Source: Methylocapsa acidiphila B2 (lineage in GTDB: Bacteria > Pseudomonadota > Alphaproteobacteria > Rhizobiales > Beijerinckiaceae). Taken from it: a stretch of DNA of 64,000 nucleotides. The first letter of the stretch is position 1; each line of letters begins with the position of its first letter. This document shows, piece after piece, positions 25,786 to 35,894 of the stretch. The stretch covers positions 806,001 through 870,000 of the forward strand of contig NZ_KE386496.1 of the NCBI RefSeq assembly GCF_000427445.1, given 5' to 3'. A program made the position numbers and the translations under genes. The notes below the pieces were generated by a model. It had not been told where the DNA came from, made no database searches, and saw only the letters and a program-made list of their open reading frames with translations.

Positions 25786-27051
25786 GTGACAGCTGAGGCC
25801 GCGCTCGGCGCCGCATCGACCATGGCGATCATCGGCGCGGGACAGGCTGGAGCCGAAGTGGCGACGCTGCTCCGGCAAAGCCGCTTCGAGGGCCGGATTC
25901 TTCTGTTTGGCGACGAACCCTATTTGCCCTATCAGCGCCCGCCTTTGTCCAAAGCCTATCTGTCAGGAGAGATCGGCGCCGACGCGCTGATTTACAAGGC
26001 CGCCGTGGCCTATGAGAAAGCTGACGTCGAACTGCGACTCGGCCAGCGCGTCAGCGAGATCGACCGCGCGGCGAAGCGCATCCTGCTCGACGGCGGAGAG
26101 CCTGTCGCCTACGACCGGCTCGTGCTCGCCACGGGCGGCCGCGCGCGCCAGCTGGCGGTCCCGGGCGCCGAGCTTCGCAATATTTTCTATCTGCGCAATA
26201 TCGCCGACGTCCAGGCGCTGCAGCCCGAGCTTTTAAGCGGAAGGCGCCTCGTCATCATCGGGGCGGGTTATGTCGGCCTCGAGGTCGCGGCGGTCGCGAT
26301 CAAGCGCCGCCTCGCGGTCACGGTGCTCGAGGCGATGCCGCGCGTGCTCGCCCGCGTCACCGCGCCCGAGCTCTCGGCCTTTTATGAACGCTTTCATCGG
26401 GAGGCCGGCGTGGAGATCAGGACCGGGGTTTCGGTCGCGGGTTTCGCGCCGACTCAAGACGGCGCGCGGGTGAGCGAGGTGCTCTCTGGCGAAGGCGACG
26501 CCATCGCGGCCGATCTGGTGCTCGTCGGCATCGGGCTTGTCGCGAATACGGAACTCGCCGAACGCGCCGGGCTCGTCGTCGACGGAGGGATCGTCGTCGA
26601 CGATCAATCGCGCACGAGCGATCCCGAGATCTACGCGATCGGCGATTGCGCCATACATGCGAACCATGGATTCTTGCGGCGCAAAATCCGCGTCGAATCG
26701 GTTCCCAACGCGCTGGAGCAGGCGCGGGCGGCGGCGGCCTCGATCATGGGCAAGCCCTGCGCGCCGGCCGCCGCGCCTTGGTTCTGGTCCGATCAATATG
26801 ATCTGAAGCTGCAGATGGTTGGCCTGTCCGACGGCTATGAGAAGGTCGTTATTCGCGGCGCACAGGAGAGCGCCTCCTTCATCGCCTTTTACCTCAAGGA
26901 CGGAACAATCATCGCCGCCGACGCAGTCAACCGGCCAGGCGATTTCATGGCTGCGAAGCGGCTTGTCGGCGAGCGCATGTCGATCGCCGCGGAAAGCCTC
27001 GCGGATGAGAATATTTCATTGAAGACGCTGATGGCGACCGGGGCGCGTTGA
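25786..27051 (+). CDS. NAD(P)H:ferredoxin/rubredoxin reductase-like FAD protein
   Basis: 421 residues of the pyridine nucleotide-disulfide oxidoreductase fold. FAD site MAIIGAGQAGAEVA at ~12, the PYQRPPLSKAYL segment typical of putidaredoxin/ferredoxin reductases (~45-56), the NAD site RLVIIGAGYVGLEVA at ~155, and the second FAD motif IYAIGDCA near 285. The C-terminal domain contains APWFWSDQYDLKLQMVG, also characteristic of this group. GTG at 25786 follows GGAGAG and gives the family N-terminus; an upstream start exists but adds unrelated residues. It probably reduces a [2Fe-2S] ferredoxin encoded elsewhere. Confidence 0.9.
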   Translation: MTAEAALGAASTMAIIGAGQAGAEVATLLRQSRFEGRILLFGDEPYLPYQRPPLSKAYLSGEIGADALIYKAAVAYEKADVELRLGQRVSEIDRAAKRILLDGGEPVAYDRLVLATGGRARQLAVPGAELRNIFYLRNIADVQALQPELLSGRRLVIIGAGYVGLEVAAVAIKRRLAVTVLEAMPRVLARVTAPELSAFYERFHREAGVEIRTGVSVAGFAPTQDGARVSEVLSGEGDAIAADLVLVGIGLVANTELAERAGLVVDGGIVVDDQSRTSDPEIYAIGDCAIHANHGFLRRKIRVESVPNALEQARAAAASIMGKPCAPAAAPWFWSDQYDLKLQMVGLSDGYEKVVIRGAQESASFIAFYLKDGTIIAADAVNRPGDFMAAKRLVGERMSIAAESLADENISLKTLMATGAR

Positions 27052-27076
27052 GCGCTCTGCGCCACGGCTGCGCGCG

Positions 27077-28603
<1,527 letters not shown>

Positions 28604-28886
28604 GGCGAAATCCATTCCTGCCATCGAGAAGCGGGGCGTCAGGCGCGCAGGCTTGCGCTGGAACTCGTCGCCGCGCATGTGTCTCCAAGGAAACAAAAAA
28701 ATGCTAAGGAATTGGAAGCGTTGGCGAAACCGCACTCGCGCAAGGCTGAGACCACCTGCCCAACTGGCGCAATCGCGCGAACTGCGCTTCGAGAGTGTGA
28801 TAAAAGATGGCCGGCCGTGAAAGCTCGCGCATCCGCGTGTTTGGTGCATGAACGCCCGGCTGCGAAAGACATTTGGAGCGCCTTCA

Positions 28887-29672
28887 ATGCAAAGCAGCAA
28901 GACTTATCTGTTCCTTTTTGCTGGCGCGATCCTGCTGTCCACGCCGGCGATTTCACAAGACATGATGCGCAATGTCGATCTCGCAAGCCCCATGTTCACC
29001 AAAGCCGATATGACGCGAGCGGAGGTCGAGGCCGAGGCTAAGGCGAATGCGGGGCGCGCGCTGGATTTTTCCGGTAAGAGCTTGAATGGCCTTGATCTCT
29101 CCGGCCTGGACCTGCGCGGCGCTAATTTTCGCGCCGCCCGGCTGAACAAGGCCAAGCTCGCGGGCGCCAATCTCGACGGTGCGTCCTTCGACCAAGTCTG
29201 GGCCTTGGAGGCGGATTTCTCCGGCGCGAGCTTGAAAAAGGCCAGTCTTTTCGCAAGCCAGATGCAAGGCGCGAAATTCGACGGCGCTGATCTTTCGGGC
29301 GCGCGCATCGCGGCGGATCTCTCCCGCGCGAGCCTGCGCGGCGCCAAGCTCACTGAGGCCGATCTCGCCGCCGACATGAAGAATCAGTCGATGGGCCTCA
29401 TGCGCGCGGTGTTCAAATCCGCCGATTTGCGCGACGCCAATTTCGAGAAGGCCAAACTCGGCCGCGCCGATCTGCAATTCGCGAAACTCGCAGGCGCGAA
29501 TCTCGCCGGCGCCTCGCTCGTTGGCGCCGAGGCGGGCGGCGCTGATTTTCGCGGCGCTAAGCTCGACGGCGCCGATGTCGAGGATCTCGATCTCGCCTCG
29601 GCGCGCATCGACGCGGCGCAGGAAAAAGCCTTTGCCCGGGCGAGCAATTTGGCCCGCGCGTTCAAGGAGTGA
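28887..29672 (+). CDS. Secreted pentapeptide-repeat protein
   Basis: 261 residues. A signal peptide (KTYLFLFAGAILLSTPAISQ) is followed by ~25 residues, then many tandem pentapeptides of A-(D/N)-L-x-x type from residue ~55 to the end (for example LSGLDLRGANF, LAGANLDGASF, LRDANFEKAKL). These form a right-handed quadrilateral beta helix. The function of secreted members is unknown. Start at 28887 has an upstream GGAG; a longer frame begins at 28848. Confidence 0.88.
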   Translation: MQSSKTYLFLFAGAILLSTPAISQDMMRNVDLASPMFTKADMTRAEVEAEAKANAGRALDFSGKSLNGLDLSGLDLRGANFRAARLNKAKLAGANLDGASFDQVWALEADFSGASLKKASLFASQMQGAKFDGADLSGARIAADLSRASLRGAKLTEADLAADMKNQSMGLMRAVFKSADLRDANFEKAKLGRADLQFAKLAGANLAGASLVGAEAGGADFRGAKLDGADVEDLDLASARIDAAQEKAFARASNLARAFKE

Positions 29673-29691
29673 TTGGCGCGACCGAAAGCGG

Positions 29692-31998
29692 CTATTTCCG
29701 CTCCATCGCCTCGCGCAGCGCGGCGCCGAGAGCGCCCTGGGCCACGGAGCTCGGCCGCGCTTGCGGCGCCGGGCGCTTATCCTTCTTGGCGACTTCGCGA
29801 TTAGAATACGCCGGTGGCCTCACATCTCCGGCGTCGCCGCTGCGCATCGACAACGCGATGCGCTTGCGCTTCAGGTCGACGTCGGCCACGCGCACTTTGA
29901 CGACGTCGCCGGCTTTCACCACGGCGCTCGGATCTTTGACGAAGCGATCGGCGAGCTGCGAGACATGGACGAGCCCGTCCTGATGCACCCCGATGTCGAC
30001 GAAGGCGCCGAAATTGGCGACATTGGTGACCGTGCCCTCCAGCGTCATGCCGGGCTTCAGATCCTTGATATCGTCGACGCCGTCGGCGAATGTCGCCGTC
30101 TTGAACGCAGGGCGCGGATCGCGGCCGGGCTTTTCGAGCTCGCGCAAAATGTCGCGCACGGTCGGCAGGCCGAAACGCTCGTCGACGAATTTCGCGGGAT
30201 CGAGCGATTGCAGCGTCGAGGCGTCGCCCATCAGGGCGCGAAGATCGCGGCCGCAGGCTGAGACGATCTTACGGGCGAGGCCATAGGTCTCGGGATGCAC
30301 CGAGGAGGCGTCGAGCGGCTCGGTTCCATTCGAGATCCGCAAAAATCCGGCGCAAAGCTCGAAGGCGCGAGGGCCGAGACGCGGCACGCCGAGCAGGTCG
30401 CGTCGGTTGGCGAAAGGTCCTTGCGAGTCGCGACGAATGACGATGGCGTCGGCCAGAGACGCGGTGAGCCCGGAGATGCGCGACAACAGCGAGGCCGAGG
30501 CCGTGTTGAGATCGACGCCGACGGCGTTGACCGCGTCCTCGACCACCGCGTCGAGGGCGCGGGCGAGGCGGGCCTGATTGACGTCATGCTGATATTGGCC
30601 GACGCCGATCGCTTTAGGCTCGATCTTGACGAGTTCCGCTAGCGGGTCTTGCAGCCGGCGCGCGATCGACGCCGCGCCGCGCAATGAAACGTCGAGATCC
30701 GGCATTTCGGCGGCCGCCTTGGCCGAAGCGGAATAGACCGACGCCCCGGCCTCGCTCACGACCACTTTGATGGGGCGTGGGACGGGCAGGGCGGCGATGA
30801 CGTCCGCCGCCAGCCGGTCGGTTTCGCGGCTCGCCGTCCCATTGCCGATCGCGATCAGCTCGACGCCATGCTTTTTGATCAGCCGGACGAGCTCGGCGGC
30901 TGCGCCGGCGAGGTCGTTGCGCGGCTGAAACGGATAGACAGTCGCGGTTTCGAGCAGCTTGCCGGTTCCATCGACGACCGCGACCTTGACTCCCGTGCGG
31001 ATGCCGGGATCGAGCCCCATGGTCGGCCTCGGGCCTGCCGGCGCGGCGAGTAGCAAGTCCTTGAGATTGCGGGCGAAGACTTGGATGGCCTCGGCCTCGG
31101 CGCACTCGCGAAGCTCATTCATCAGATCGAGCGTCAAATGAAGCGAAAGCTTGGTCCTCCAGGCGAAGCGGACGACATCGAGAAGATAGGCGTCGCCCGC
31201 GCCATTGGAGGCTATTTTGTAATGGGCGGCGATTGTCTGCTCGACCGGCTTCAGAGCCGAAGCGTTTTCGGCGTCGATTTCGATGTCGAGCGACAGAATG
31301 TCTTCATTGCGGCCGCGCAGCATGGCGAGCGCGCGATGGCTCGGCGTCGTCGAAAAGCGCTCGCGATGATCGAAATAATCGGAGAATTTCGCGCCCGCCT
31401 CTTCCTTGCCTTCGACGACGCGCGCCCGCAGCATGGCGTTGGCTTTGACATAGGTCCGCAGCGCGCCGACGAGATCCGCGTTTTCGGAGAATGTCTCGGC
31501 CAGAATGTCACGTGCGCCGTCCAGTGCGGTTTTGATGTCGGGGACGGCTTCGGAAATATAGGATTTCGCGAGCGCGGCGGGATCGGCGGCGCGGTCAGCG
31601 AGGATGGCGTCCGCCAAAGGCTGAAGCCCGCGCTCGCGGGCGATTTCGGCGCGGGTGCGGCGCTTCGGCCGAAACGGCAAGTAGAGATCTTCGAGCTCGG
31701 CCTTGGTCGCGGCCGCCGCGATTTTCGCCGCAAGCGGGTCCGTCAGCTTGCCTTGGCCCTGGATCGTCTCGAGAACGCTGGCGCGCCGCGCCTCGAGGTC
31801 GCGCAAATAGGACAGCCTCTCCTCGAGCAGGCGAAGCTGCGAATCGTCGAGCCCGCCTGTCGCCTCCTTGCGGTAGCGCGCAATGAAGGGAACCGTCGCG
31901 CCCTCGTCGAGGAGATCGACCGCCGCCTTCACCTGCTCGCGCCGAGCCTGAATTTCGGAGGCGATCGCTTGAAGGATTCGGTCGGGGGCAGGGGTCAT
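29692..31998 (-). CDS. tex: Tex family S1 RNA-binding transcription accessory protein
   Basis: 768 residues. Architecture is that of Tex: N-terminal helical domain ([15 protein letters not shown] near residue 40), an RNase H-like YqgF domain ([20 protein letters not shown] around residue 325), helix-hairpin-helix motifs, and a C-terminal S1 domain ([21 protein letters not shown], ~655-675). Start at 31998 chosen because it matches Tex N-termini; the frame extends upstream across the tRNA-Ser without coding support. Tex aids transcription and acts in nucleic-acid binding. Confidence 0.95.
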   Translation of the reverse strand: MTPAPDRILQAIASEIQARREQVKAAVDLLDEGATVPFIARYRKEATGGLDDSQLRLLEERLSYLRDLEARRASVLETIQGQGKLTDPLAAKIAAAATKAELEDLYLPFRPKRRTRAEIARERGLQPLADAILADRAADPAALAKSYISEAVPDIKTALDGARDILAETFSENADLVGALRTYVKANAMLRARVVEGKEEAGAKFSDYFDHRERFSTTPSHRALAMLRGRNEDILSLDIEIDAENASALKPVEQTIAAHYKIASNGAGDAYLLDVVRFAWRTKLSLHLTLDLMNELRECAEAEAIQVFARNLKDLLLAAPAGPRPTMGLDPGIRTGVKVAVVDGTGKLLETATVYPFQPRNDLAGAAAELVRLIKKHGVELIAIGNGTASRETDRLAADVIAALPVPRPIKVVVSEAGASVYSASAKAAAEMPDLDVSLRGAASIARRLQDPLAELVKIEPKAIGVGQYQHDVNQARLARALDAVVEDAVNAVGVDLNTASASLLSRISGLTASLADAIVIRRDSQGPFANRRDLLGVPRLGPRAFELCAGFLRISNGTEPLDASSVHPETYGLARKIVSACGRDLRALMGDASTLQSLDPAKFVDERFGLPTVRDILRELEKPGRDPRPAFKTATFADGVDDIKDLKPGMTLEGTVTNVANFGAFVDIGVHQDGLVHVSQLADRFVKDPSAVVKAGDVVKVRVADVDLKRKRIALSMRSGDAGDVRPPAYSNREVAKKDKRPAPQARPSSVAQGALGAALREAMERK

Positions 31999-32212
31999 TC
32001 GAGTCTCGCTCGCGTGATTCGGGGTCGCGACCATAGGTGAGGCGGCGCAAAAATCCAAGAATGAGCGCCTTCGCACGCCCGCCTTGCGCTTGCGCTCCGC
32101 CGCACTATAGTGCGCGCCATTCGCGACGCGCGGCGGCGACGGAGACCGCTCGATCAAGGGTCCCATTAAAGGCGCCGAGGGCGGCTCCCAGAGCCCGCTC
32201 GCGCGAAGATCC

Positions 32213-32302
32213 GGAGGGGTGGCCGAGTGGTTGAAGGCGCACGCCTGGAAAGTGTGTATACGGGAAACCGTATCGCGGGTTCGAATCCCGCTCCCTCCGC
32301 CA
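32213..32302 (+). tRNA. tRNA-Ser (anticodon GGA)
   Basis: 90 nt with encoded CCA. Acceptor GGAGGGG pairs with TCCCTCC (one G-T pair). The anticodon loop around CCTGGAAAG gives GGA. A long variable arm (TGTGTATACGGGAAACCGTAT) is typical of class II tRNA-Ser, and the T arm has GGTTCGAATCCC. Confidence 0.97.
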
Positions 32303-32498
32303 AACCCGCCATTATGCGCTATGGCGCGATATTTCACGCCATAGTTACGCAAACACCGTCGTTTTCCGCATGGATGCACGATGAGCGCGGTTTGGAAGAC
32401 CTGTCTGGAGTGGACCCAACTCGGACCTTACGCAGGTCCCTAACGGATGCAAACGACAGCTCAGCGTGTCGGTCATGCGGGGACAAAGCCGACGTTGG

Positions 32499-32531
32499 AT
32501 CATGCCAGCATCCGACCCATGCTGGCATGAT
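32499..32531. repeat. Perfect 13-bp inverted repeat after the EVE gene
   Basis: ATCATGCCAGCAT (32499-32511) and ATGCTGGCATGAT (32519-32531) with a 7-base loop. It lies directly after the stop codon of the EVE-domain gene. No T-run follows on the minus strand, so a classical intrinsic terminator is not shown, but an end-of-operon or boundary element is likely. Confidence 0.6.
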
Positions 32532-32532
32532 G

Positions 32533-32979
32533 TCAGTTCGGTGAATTCTCGAAATCCGCCAGAACGCCCATTGCTTCCGCTATACGCCGCATATCTTCTT
32601 TTTCAAGCTTGCGCTTCGGACCGCGCATCACGATGCCCCAATTGGAAACGTGATCTTGGGTCAGTTGGAGGTAGTTCAGAAGCGGTTTGATCGGAGCGGG
32701 CCTGGCGTCCGTCAGGTAGTCCACATCGACACGATACGGATTAAAGTCCATCGCCTGCTCGGCCCGGTAAGGCGCATCTGACGTCACTCGCCCGATTGTC
32801 GTGAACGCCTGCACCGTCTCGCCTTCCCCCATGCCTTCGCGCGGGGAGTAGTAGACGATCCAGTCGCCCTTCCTGAGAGACTTCACCGCAATATGCTTGC
32901 CGTGCCCGAGCTGTGCAAAGCCGCCGTCGCGTCCGCTGCGGGCGTGTTCTGCCGATGCGACACCCATCCAGAACACCAC
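32533..32979 (-). CDS. EVE domain-containing protein (UPF0310)
   Basis: 148 residues. The start FWMGVASAEHA, the GHGKHIAVKSLRKGDWIVYYSP block (~25-46) and the IGRVTSDAPYR segment are the EVE/UPF0310 signatures. EVE domains are PUA-like folds thought to bind modified nucleobases; this is family knowledge, not shown here. It begins with GTG three bases after the stop of the VOC gene, so both are in one operon. GC content and codon use look lower than in the flanking genes. Confidence 0.9.
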   Translation of the reverse strand: MVFWMGVASAEHARSGRDGGFAQLGHGKHIAVKSLRKGDWIVYYSPREGMGEGETVQAFTTIGRVTSDAPYRAEQAMDFNPYRVDVDYLTDARPAPIKPLLNYLQLTQDHVSNWGIVMRGPKRKLEKEDMRRIAEAMGVLADFENSPN

Positions 32980-32982
32980 GGC

Positions 32983-33357
32983 TCAGACCGTCTCTTGCAC
33001 GGTATGCGCAGTGATCGTGTAGCCAAACGGATCCTGGAAGGCGAAATAGCGCCCGAACGGCCCATCTTTCGGCGGGAAGGCAATCGGCACGTCGCGTGAG
33101 GCGAGGTGGTCGTGCAAGGCGTCGGCATCGTCGCAGCCGAACCAGATGGCGATACCATGGCCGAGTATGTCGACAGGTTCGAGATCGACGACGGGCGCGC
33201 GCACGGCGAAGGGGATAGGCTTGGTGTCGAAAACCACCGCTCCGGGCGGACCATTCGGGACCGCAGTCAATCCGACGACCTTGGTATAGAACGTGCGAGC
33301 CGCATCGAGGTCGGCGACCTGGATGCCGATGAAGTCGGGTCCGATGAGGCGCGGCAT
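32983..33357 (-). CDS. VOC family protein (glyoxalase/bleomycin resistance fold)
   Basis: 124 residues with the paired beta-alpha-beta-beta-beta modules of the vicinal oxygen chelate fold: IGPDFIGIQVADLDAARTFYTKVVGL, and FGRYFAFQDPFGYTITA at the end with a putative metal Glu replaced. An AAGGAC ribosome site precedes the ATG. It is the first gene of a two-gene unit with the EVE protein and is divergent from a marR gene. Substrate unknown; a small-molecule detoxification role is inferred from family and regulator. Confidence 0.88.
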   Translation of the reverse strand: MPRLIGPDFIGIQVADLDAARTFYTKVVGLTAVPNGPPGAVVFDTKPIPFAVRAPVVDLEPVDILGHGIAIWFGCDDADALHDHLASRDVPIAFPPKDGPFGRYFAFQDPFGYTITAHTVQETV

Positions 33358-33387
33358 TCTGGTTGTCCTTTCAGAGGGAAGATGCTA

Positions 33388-33429
33388 ATGTCAGGTACCT
33401 GATATAATATATTTTAAGCCCCCTGACAT
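33388..33429. promoter_or_regulatory. Candidate MarR operator region with TATAAT
   Basis: Contains the 12-bp palindrome TCAGGTACCTGA (33391-33402) and a wider inverted repeat ATGTCAGG (33388-33395) / CCTGACAT (33422-33429) that reaches the marR start codon. A TATAAT lies at 33403-33408 between them. MarR dimers usually bind such sites between divergent genes. Confidence 0.6.
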
Positions 33430-33877
33430 GACAAGCCCCAAGACGACATCGATCCCCGTAGACCAACCCTTCTTGCCACATGAGACGCTCGGCTATGCGC
33501 TGAAGCGCGCGCAGCAGGCGATGCGCCTGCATATGGACCGGCAGTTGAAGGAGATCGGGCTGAACGCGCCACAATACAACGTGTTGGTGAGCCTCGAAGC
33601 CGAACCGGGTGCCTCGAACGCAAGGCTGGCGCGTCGGGCGTTTGTGACCCCGCAGACCATGCAGGCCATGCTGGTGAAGCTCGAACAGTCAGGTTTGATC
33701 GAGCGCAGCCCGGATGCGGAGCATGGACGCATCCAGCGAACCGAGTTGACGGAGGAAGGGCGGGCGTCACTGGCGCAAGCTCACCTGGCCGCTCAGAAAT
33801 CGGAACGGCTGGCGCGTGAGGCTTCGACTCCAGATGCCATCGAGATGCTCACGAGAGTTGCGGAGGCGCTTGCGTAG
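33428..33877 (+). CDS. MarR family transcriptional regulator
   Basis: 149-residue winged-helix repressor. Dimer helix LGYALKRAQQAMRLHMDRQL, HTH around NARLARRAFVTPQTMQAMLVKLEQSGLIER (residues ~58-87 spanning recognition helix) and wing ERSPDAEHGRIQRTELTEEG. It is divergent from the VOC-EVE operon with palindromes in the shared 70-base gap, and very probably controls both directions. The start codon overlaps one operator arm and lacks a good ribosome site. Confidence 0.92.
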   Translation: MTSPKTTSIPVDQPFLPHETLGYALKRAQQAMRLHMDRQLKEIGLNAPQYNVLVSLEAEPGASNARLARRAFVTPQTMQAMLVKLEQSGLIERSPDAEHGRIQRTELTEEGRASLAQAHLAAQKSERLAREASTPDAIEMLTRVAEALA

Positions 33878-34007
33878 CCGCACCAACTTCCTCCGTGCGG
33901 CGTTAGAGGGCTATAGCGTAGACGTAGTGCTCATCATCATCGGGCACGGCCCGCCAATTATGATCTTTGAGAGATCGTCTCGTTTCGGTCGGCTCCGGGC
34001 CTATCCA

Positions 34008-34997
34008 TCAGGCGCATGGCGCATTGGGGCGCGGCCGTTTGGGGCTTTGGTCCGATTTTTTGGTCGGACCTAACCGCGCAAGGTTCGGCGCGAGCGCATG
34101 GGTGCGCGCCCTTAAAATATCGGCCAGCGCCTGCCGGTCCTTGAGATGCGCGATCTCGTCGAAGGGGATCGGCGCGCCGATCGCGACCCGGAGAGTCGCG
34201 CCGATCCGGGTCTTCACTTCATGAAAAATCAGCGAGATGCGCAGCGTTTCGCTGACATGGCTCGCGATCTGGAACAGCCGGCTATTTTGACCATCGAACC
34301 AAATCGGCGCGACCGTCGCTTTCGACTTCTGGATCAGCTGCGCGACAAAGGGCTGCCACCGGGCGTCGACGGCGGGGCGCCGGCCCATCCTGTCCGGCGC
34401 CGTCGACACCGCCCCGGCCGGAAATACGATCACAGCGCCGCCTTTGCCCAACTGGACGCGCGCGGCTGCGCGCGACGCGAGATTGGTCTCGAGAGAGCTG
34501 GGCGACGCGCTGAAATCGATCGGCAGGATGAAATCGCGCACTTCCTCGGCGCGCATGAGAACGGCGTGAGTGATGACCAGAAAGTCGGGCCGCACTTTTT
34601 GGATCAGCCAGGAAATCACGATCCCATCGAGCACCCCATAAGGATGGTTCGCGACGACGACGAGCGGGCCCTTGCGCGGCAATCGAGCCAGCGCGCACTG
34701 GTCGAAACGAATGTCGAGCGCCAAGGACCGCACGGCGGCGGCCCAGAAGCTTTCGTTCGAGCGAGGATTGCGCCGATTGGCGAGATATAGGCGTTTTAGG
34801 GTGGGCTGGCCCGTTGCGCGCTCGACAAAACGGATCAGCCGACGCTTGAATGGGGAGTCGGTTGGCGCAGCATAGCTGAACAGATAATCGTCCGTTGTAG
34901 GCGGACAATCCGTGGCTGTGATTGGCTTATGATCGGATCGGCCGCCTGCTCTCGCCATGGGATTTTCGCTGTCCATTGGCCAAAGATAAGAAATCAC
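34008..34997 (-). CDS. Lysophospholipid acyltransferase family protein
   Basis: 329 residues of the PlsC-like fold. The H-x4-D motif is NHPYGVLD (near residue 117), with the glycerol-phosphate-binding segment FPAGAVSTAP (the usual FPEGTRS position) further on. The start codon GTG at 34997 overlaps the stop of the psd gene by 4 bases, indicating coupled expression. It would acylate a lysophospholipid or related glycerolipid; the exact acceptor is not clear. A hairpin-like sequence in the C-terminal coding part (34049-34070) encodes GPTKKSDQ. Confidence 0.88.
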   Translation of the reverse strand: MISYLWPMDSENPMARAGGRSDHKPITATDCPPTTDDYLFSYAAPTDSPFKRRLIRFVERATGQPTLKRLYLANRRNPRSNESFWAAAVRSLALDIRFDQCALARLPRKGPLVVVANHPYGVLDGIVISWLIQKVRPDFLVITHAVLMRAEEVRDFILPIDFSASPSSLETNLASRAAARVQLGKGGAVIVFPAGAVSTAPDRMGRRPAVDARWQPFVAQLIQKSKATVAPIWFDGQNSRLFQIASHVSETLRISLIFHEVKTRIGATLRVAIGAPIPFDEIAHLKDRQALADILRARTHALAPNLARLGPTKKSDQSPKRPRPNAPCA

Positions 34998-35860
34998 GGC
35001 AAGCGCATCAGCGCCTGTCCTACTCTTATGGTCGCGCCTTCACGAACTGCCTCGCATAACGTGAATCCGTCGGGCGCAAAGACAATAATCGTCGACCCAT
35101 GCTGAAACCAGCCCATTTCCTCGCCCTTGCGAAAAGCAACATCACAGGAAATTGTGCGGGTCTCGCGGCGATTAAGCTCTAGCCATTCCTCGAGAAAAGG
35201 CAGCCTGATTCCGGCGACGAGAATGGCGGCGACCGGCGCCAAGGTAACGACATGGCCGCTCGCCGCGAGCCTGGTCCGCAGCACCGCGCGCTCGTTCTTG
35301 CAGAAGAGCTTGTCGACGCGCTTGAGCGCTACCGGATTGACGTTCCAGACATCGCCCGGAACATAGGCGACCTGTTCGACGCGGCAATCATGCGGCGCAT
35401 GAAAATGATGATACATGCTGGACATCAGCCGGAGCGTGACATAGCAGCCGTTGCGATAGAGATCTACAAGCTTAGGATCGACAAGAAACTCTGGCAATGT
35501 GTATGTAGATCCTTTGATCTGCATGAGCTCAACGCCGTTGATCGCGCCGCAGGCCCCGACGATCGCGTCGCAGGGGCTGACGAGCGTTTGCGGATCGGCG
35601 TCGATCGGACGGGCGCCGTCCTTGAGCTCCCGAATGAAGCAATCATGCATGCTCTTGAAATGGGTCTTCTTCGCTTCGCTCAGATCCAGATCGGCGAAGA
35701 GGCGCCATACGCCAATCGAGGCGTCGCGCACGAGCGGTTGCTCGATCCTGCTGAACCAGCCCATGAAACGCGTCGCAAGGCGCCGCGGAATTCGGTTGCT
35801 CAGCAGAAAATTGAGATCCTCTTGCTGGGTTAGTCGTGCAATAAGAGATCGAATGCTCAT
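34994..35860 (-). CDS. psd: Phosphatidylserine decarboxylase
   Basis: 288 residues. Converts phosphatidylserine to phosphatidylethanolamine. The autocleavage site that gives the pyruvoyl group is HGSTIIVFAP near residue 256, the type I LGST-like motif. HHFHAPHDCRVEQ and SPCDAIVGACG are also family signatures. The protein starts only 34 bases from the divergent aminotransferase gene. It overlaps the acyltransferase downstream. It lies in a block with PmtA, the enzyme that methylates PE to PC. Confidence 0.93.
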   Translation of the reverse strand: MSIRSLIARLTQQEDLNFLLSNRIPRRLATRFMGWFSRIEQPLVRDASIGVWRLFADLDLSEAKKTHFKSMHDCFIRELKDGARPIDADPQTLVSPCDAIVGACGAINGVELMQIKGSTYTLPEFLVDPKLVDLYRNGCYVTLRLMSSMYHHFHAPHDCRVEQVAYVPGDVWNVNPVALKRVDKLFCKNERAVLRTRLAASGHVVTLAPVAAILVAGIRLPFLEEWLELNRRETRTISCDVAFRKGEEMGWFQHGSTIIVFAPDGFTLCEAVREGATIRVGQALMRLP

Positions 35861-35894
35861 CTGCTTGTGTTTCGCCTCAATGGATCTCGACTAG

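Noticed and set aside
33878-33900. CCGCAC/GTGCGG hairpin after marR
   Set aside because: Only 6 bp and no T-run; too weak to call a terminator.
32303-33960. Integrative element with attachment repeats at tRNA-Ser
   Set aside because: No integrase gene and no copy of the tRNA 3' end was found downstream, so only a possible acquired cassette is claimed.
34049-34070. GGTCCGA/TCGGACC hairpin with T-run
   Set aside because: It lies inside the acyltransferase coding sequence; a terminator there would truncate the gene, so it was not listed as one.
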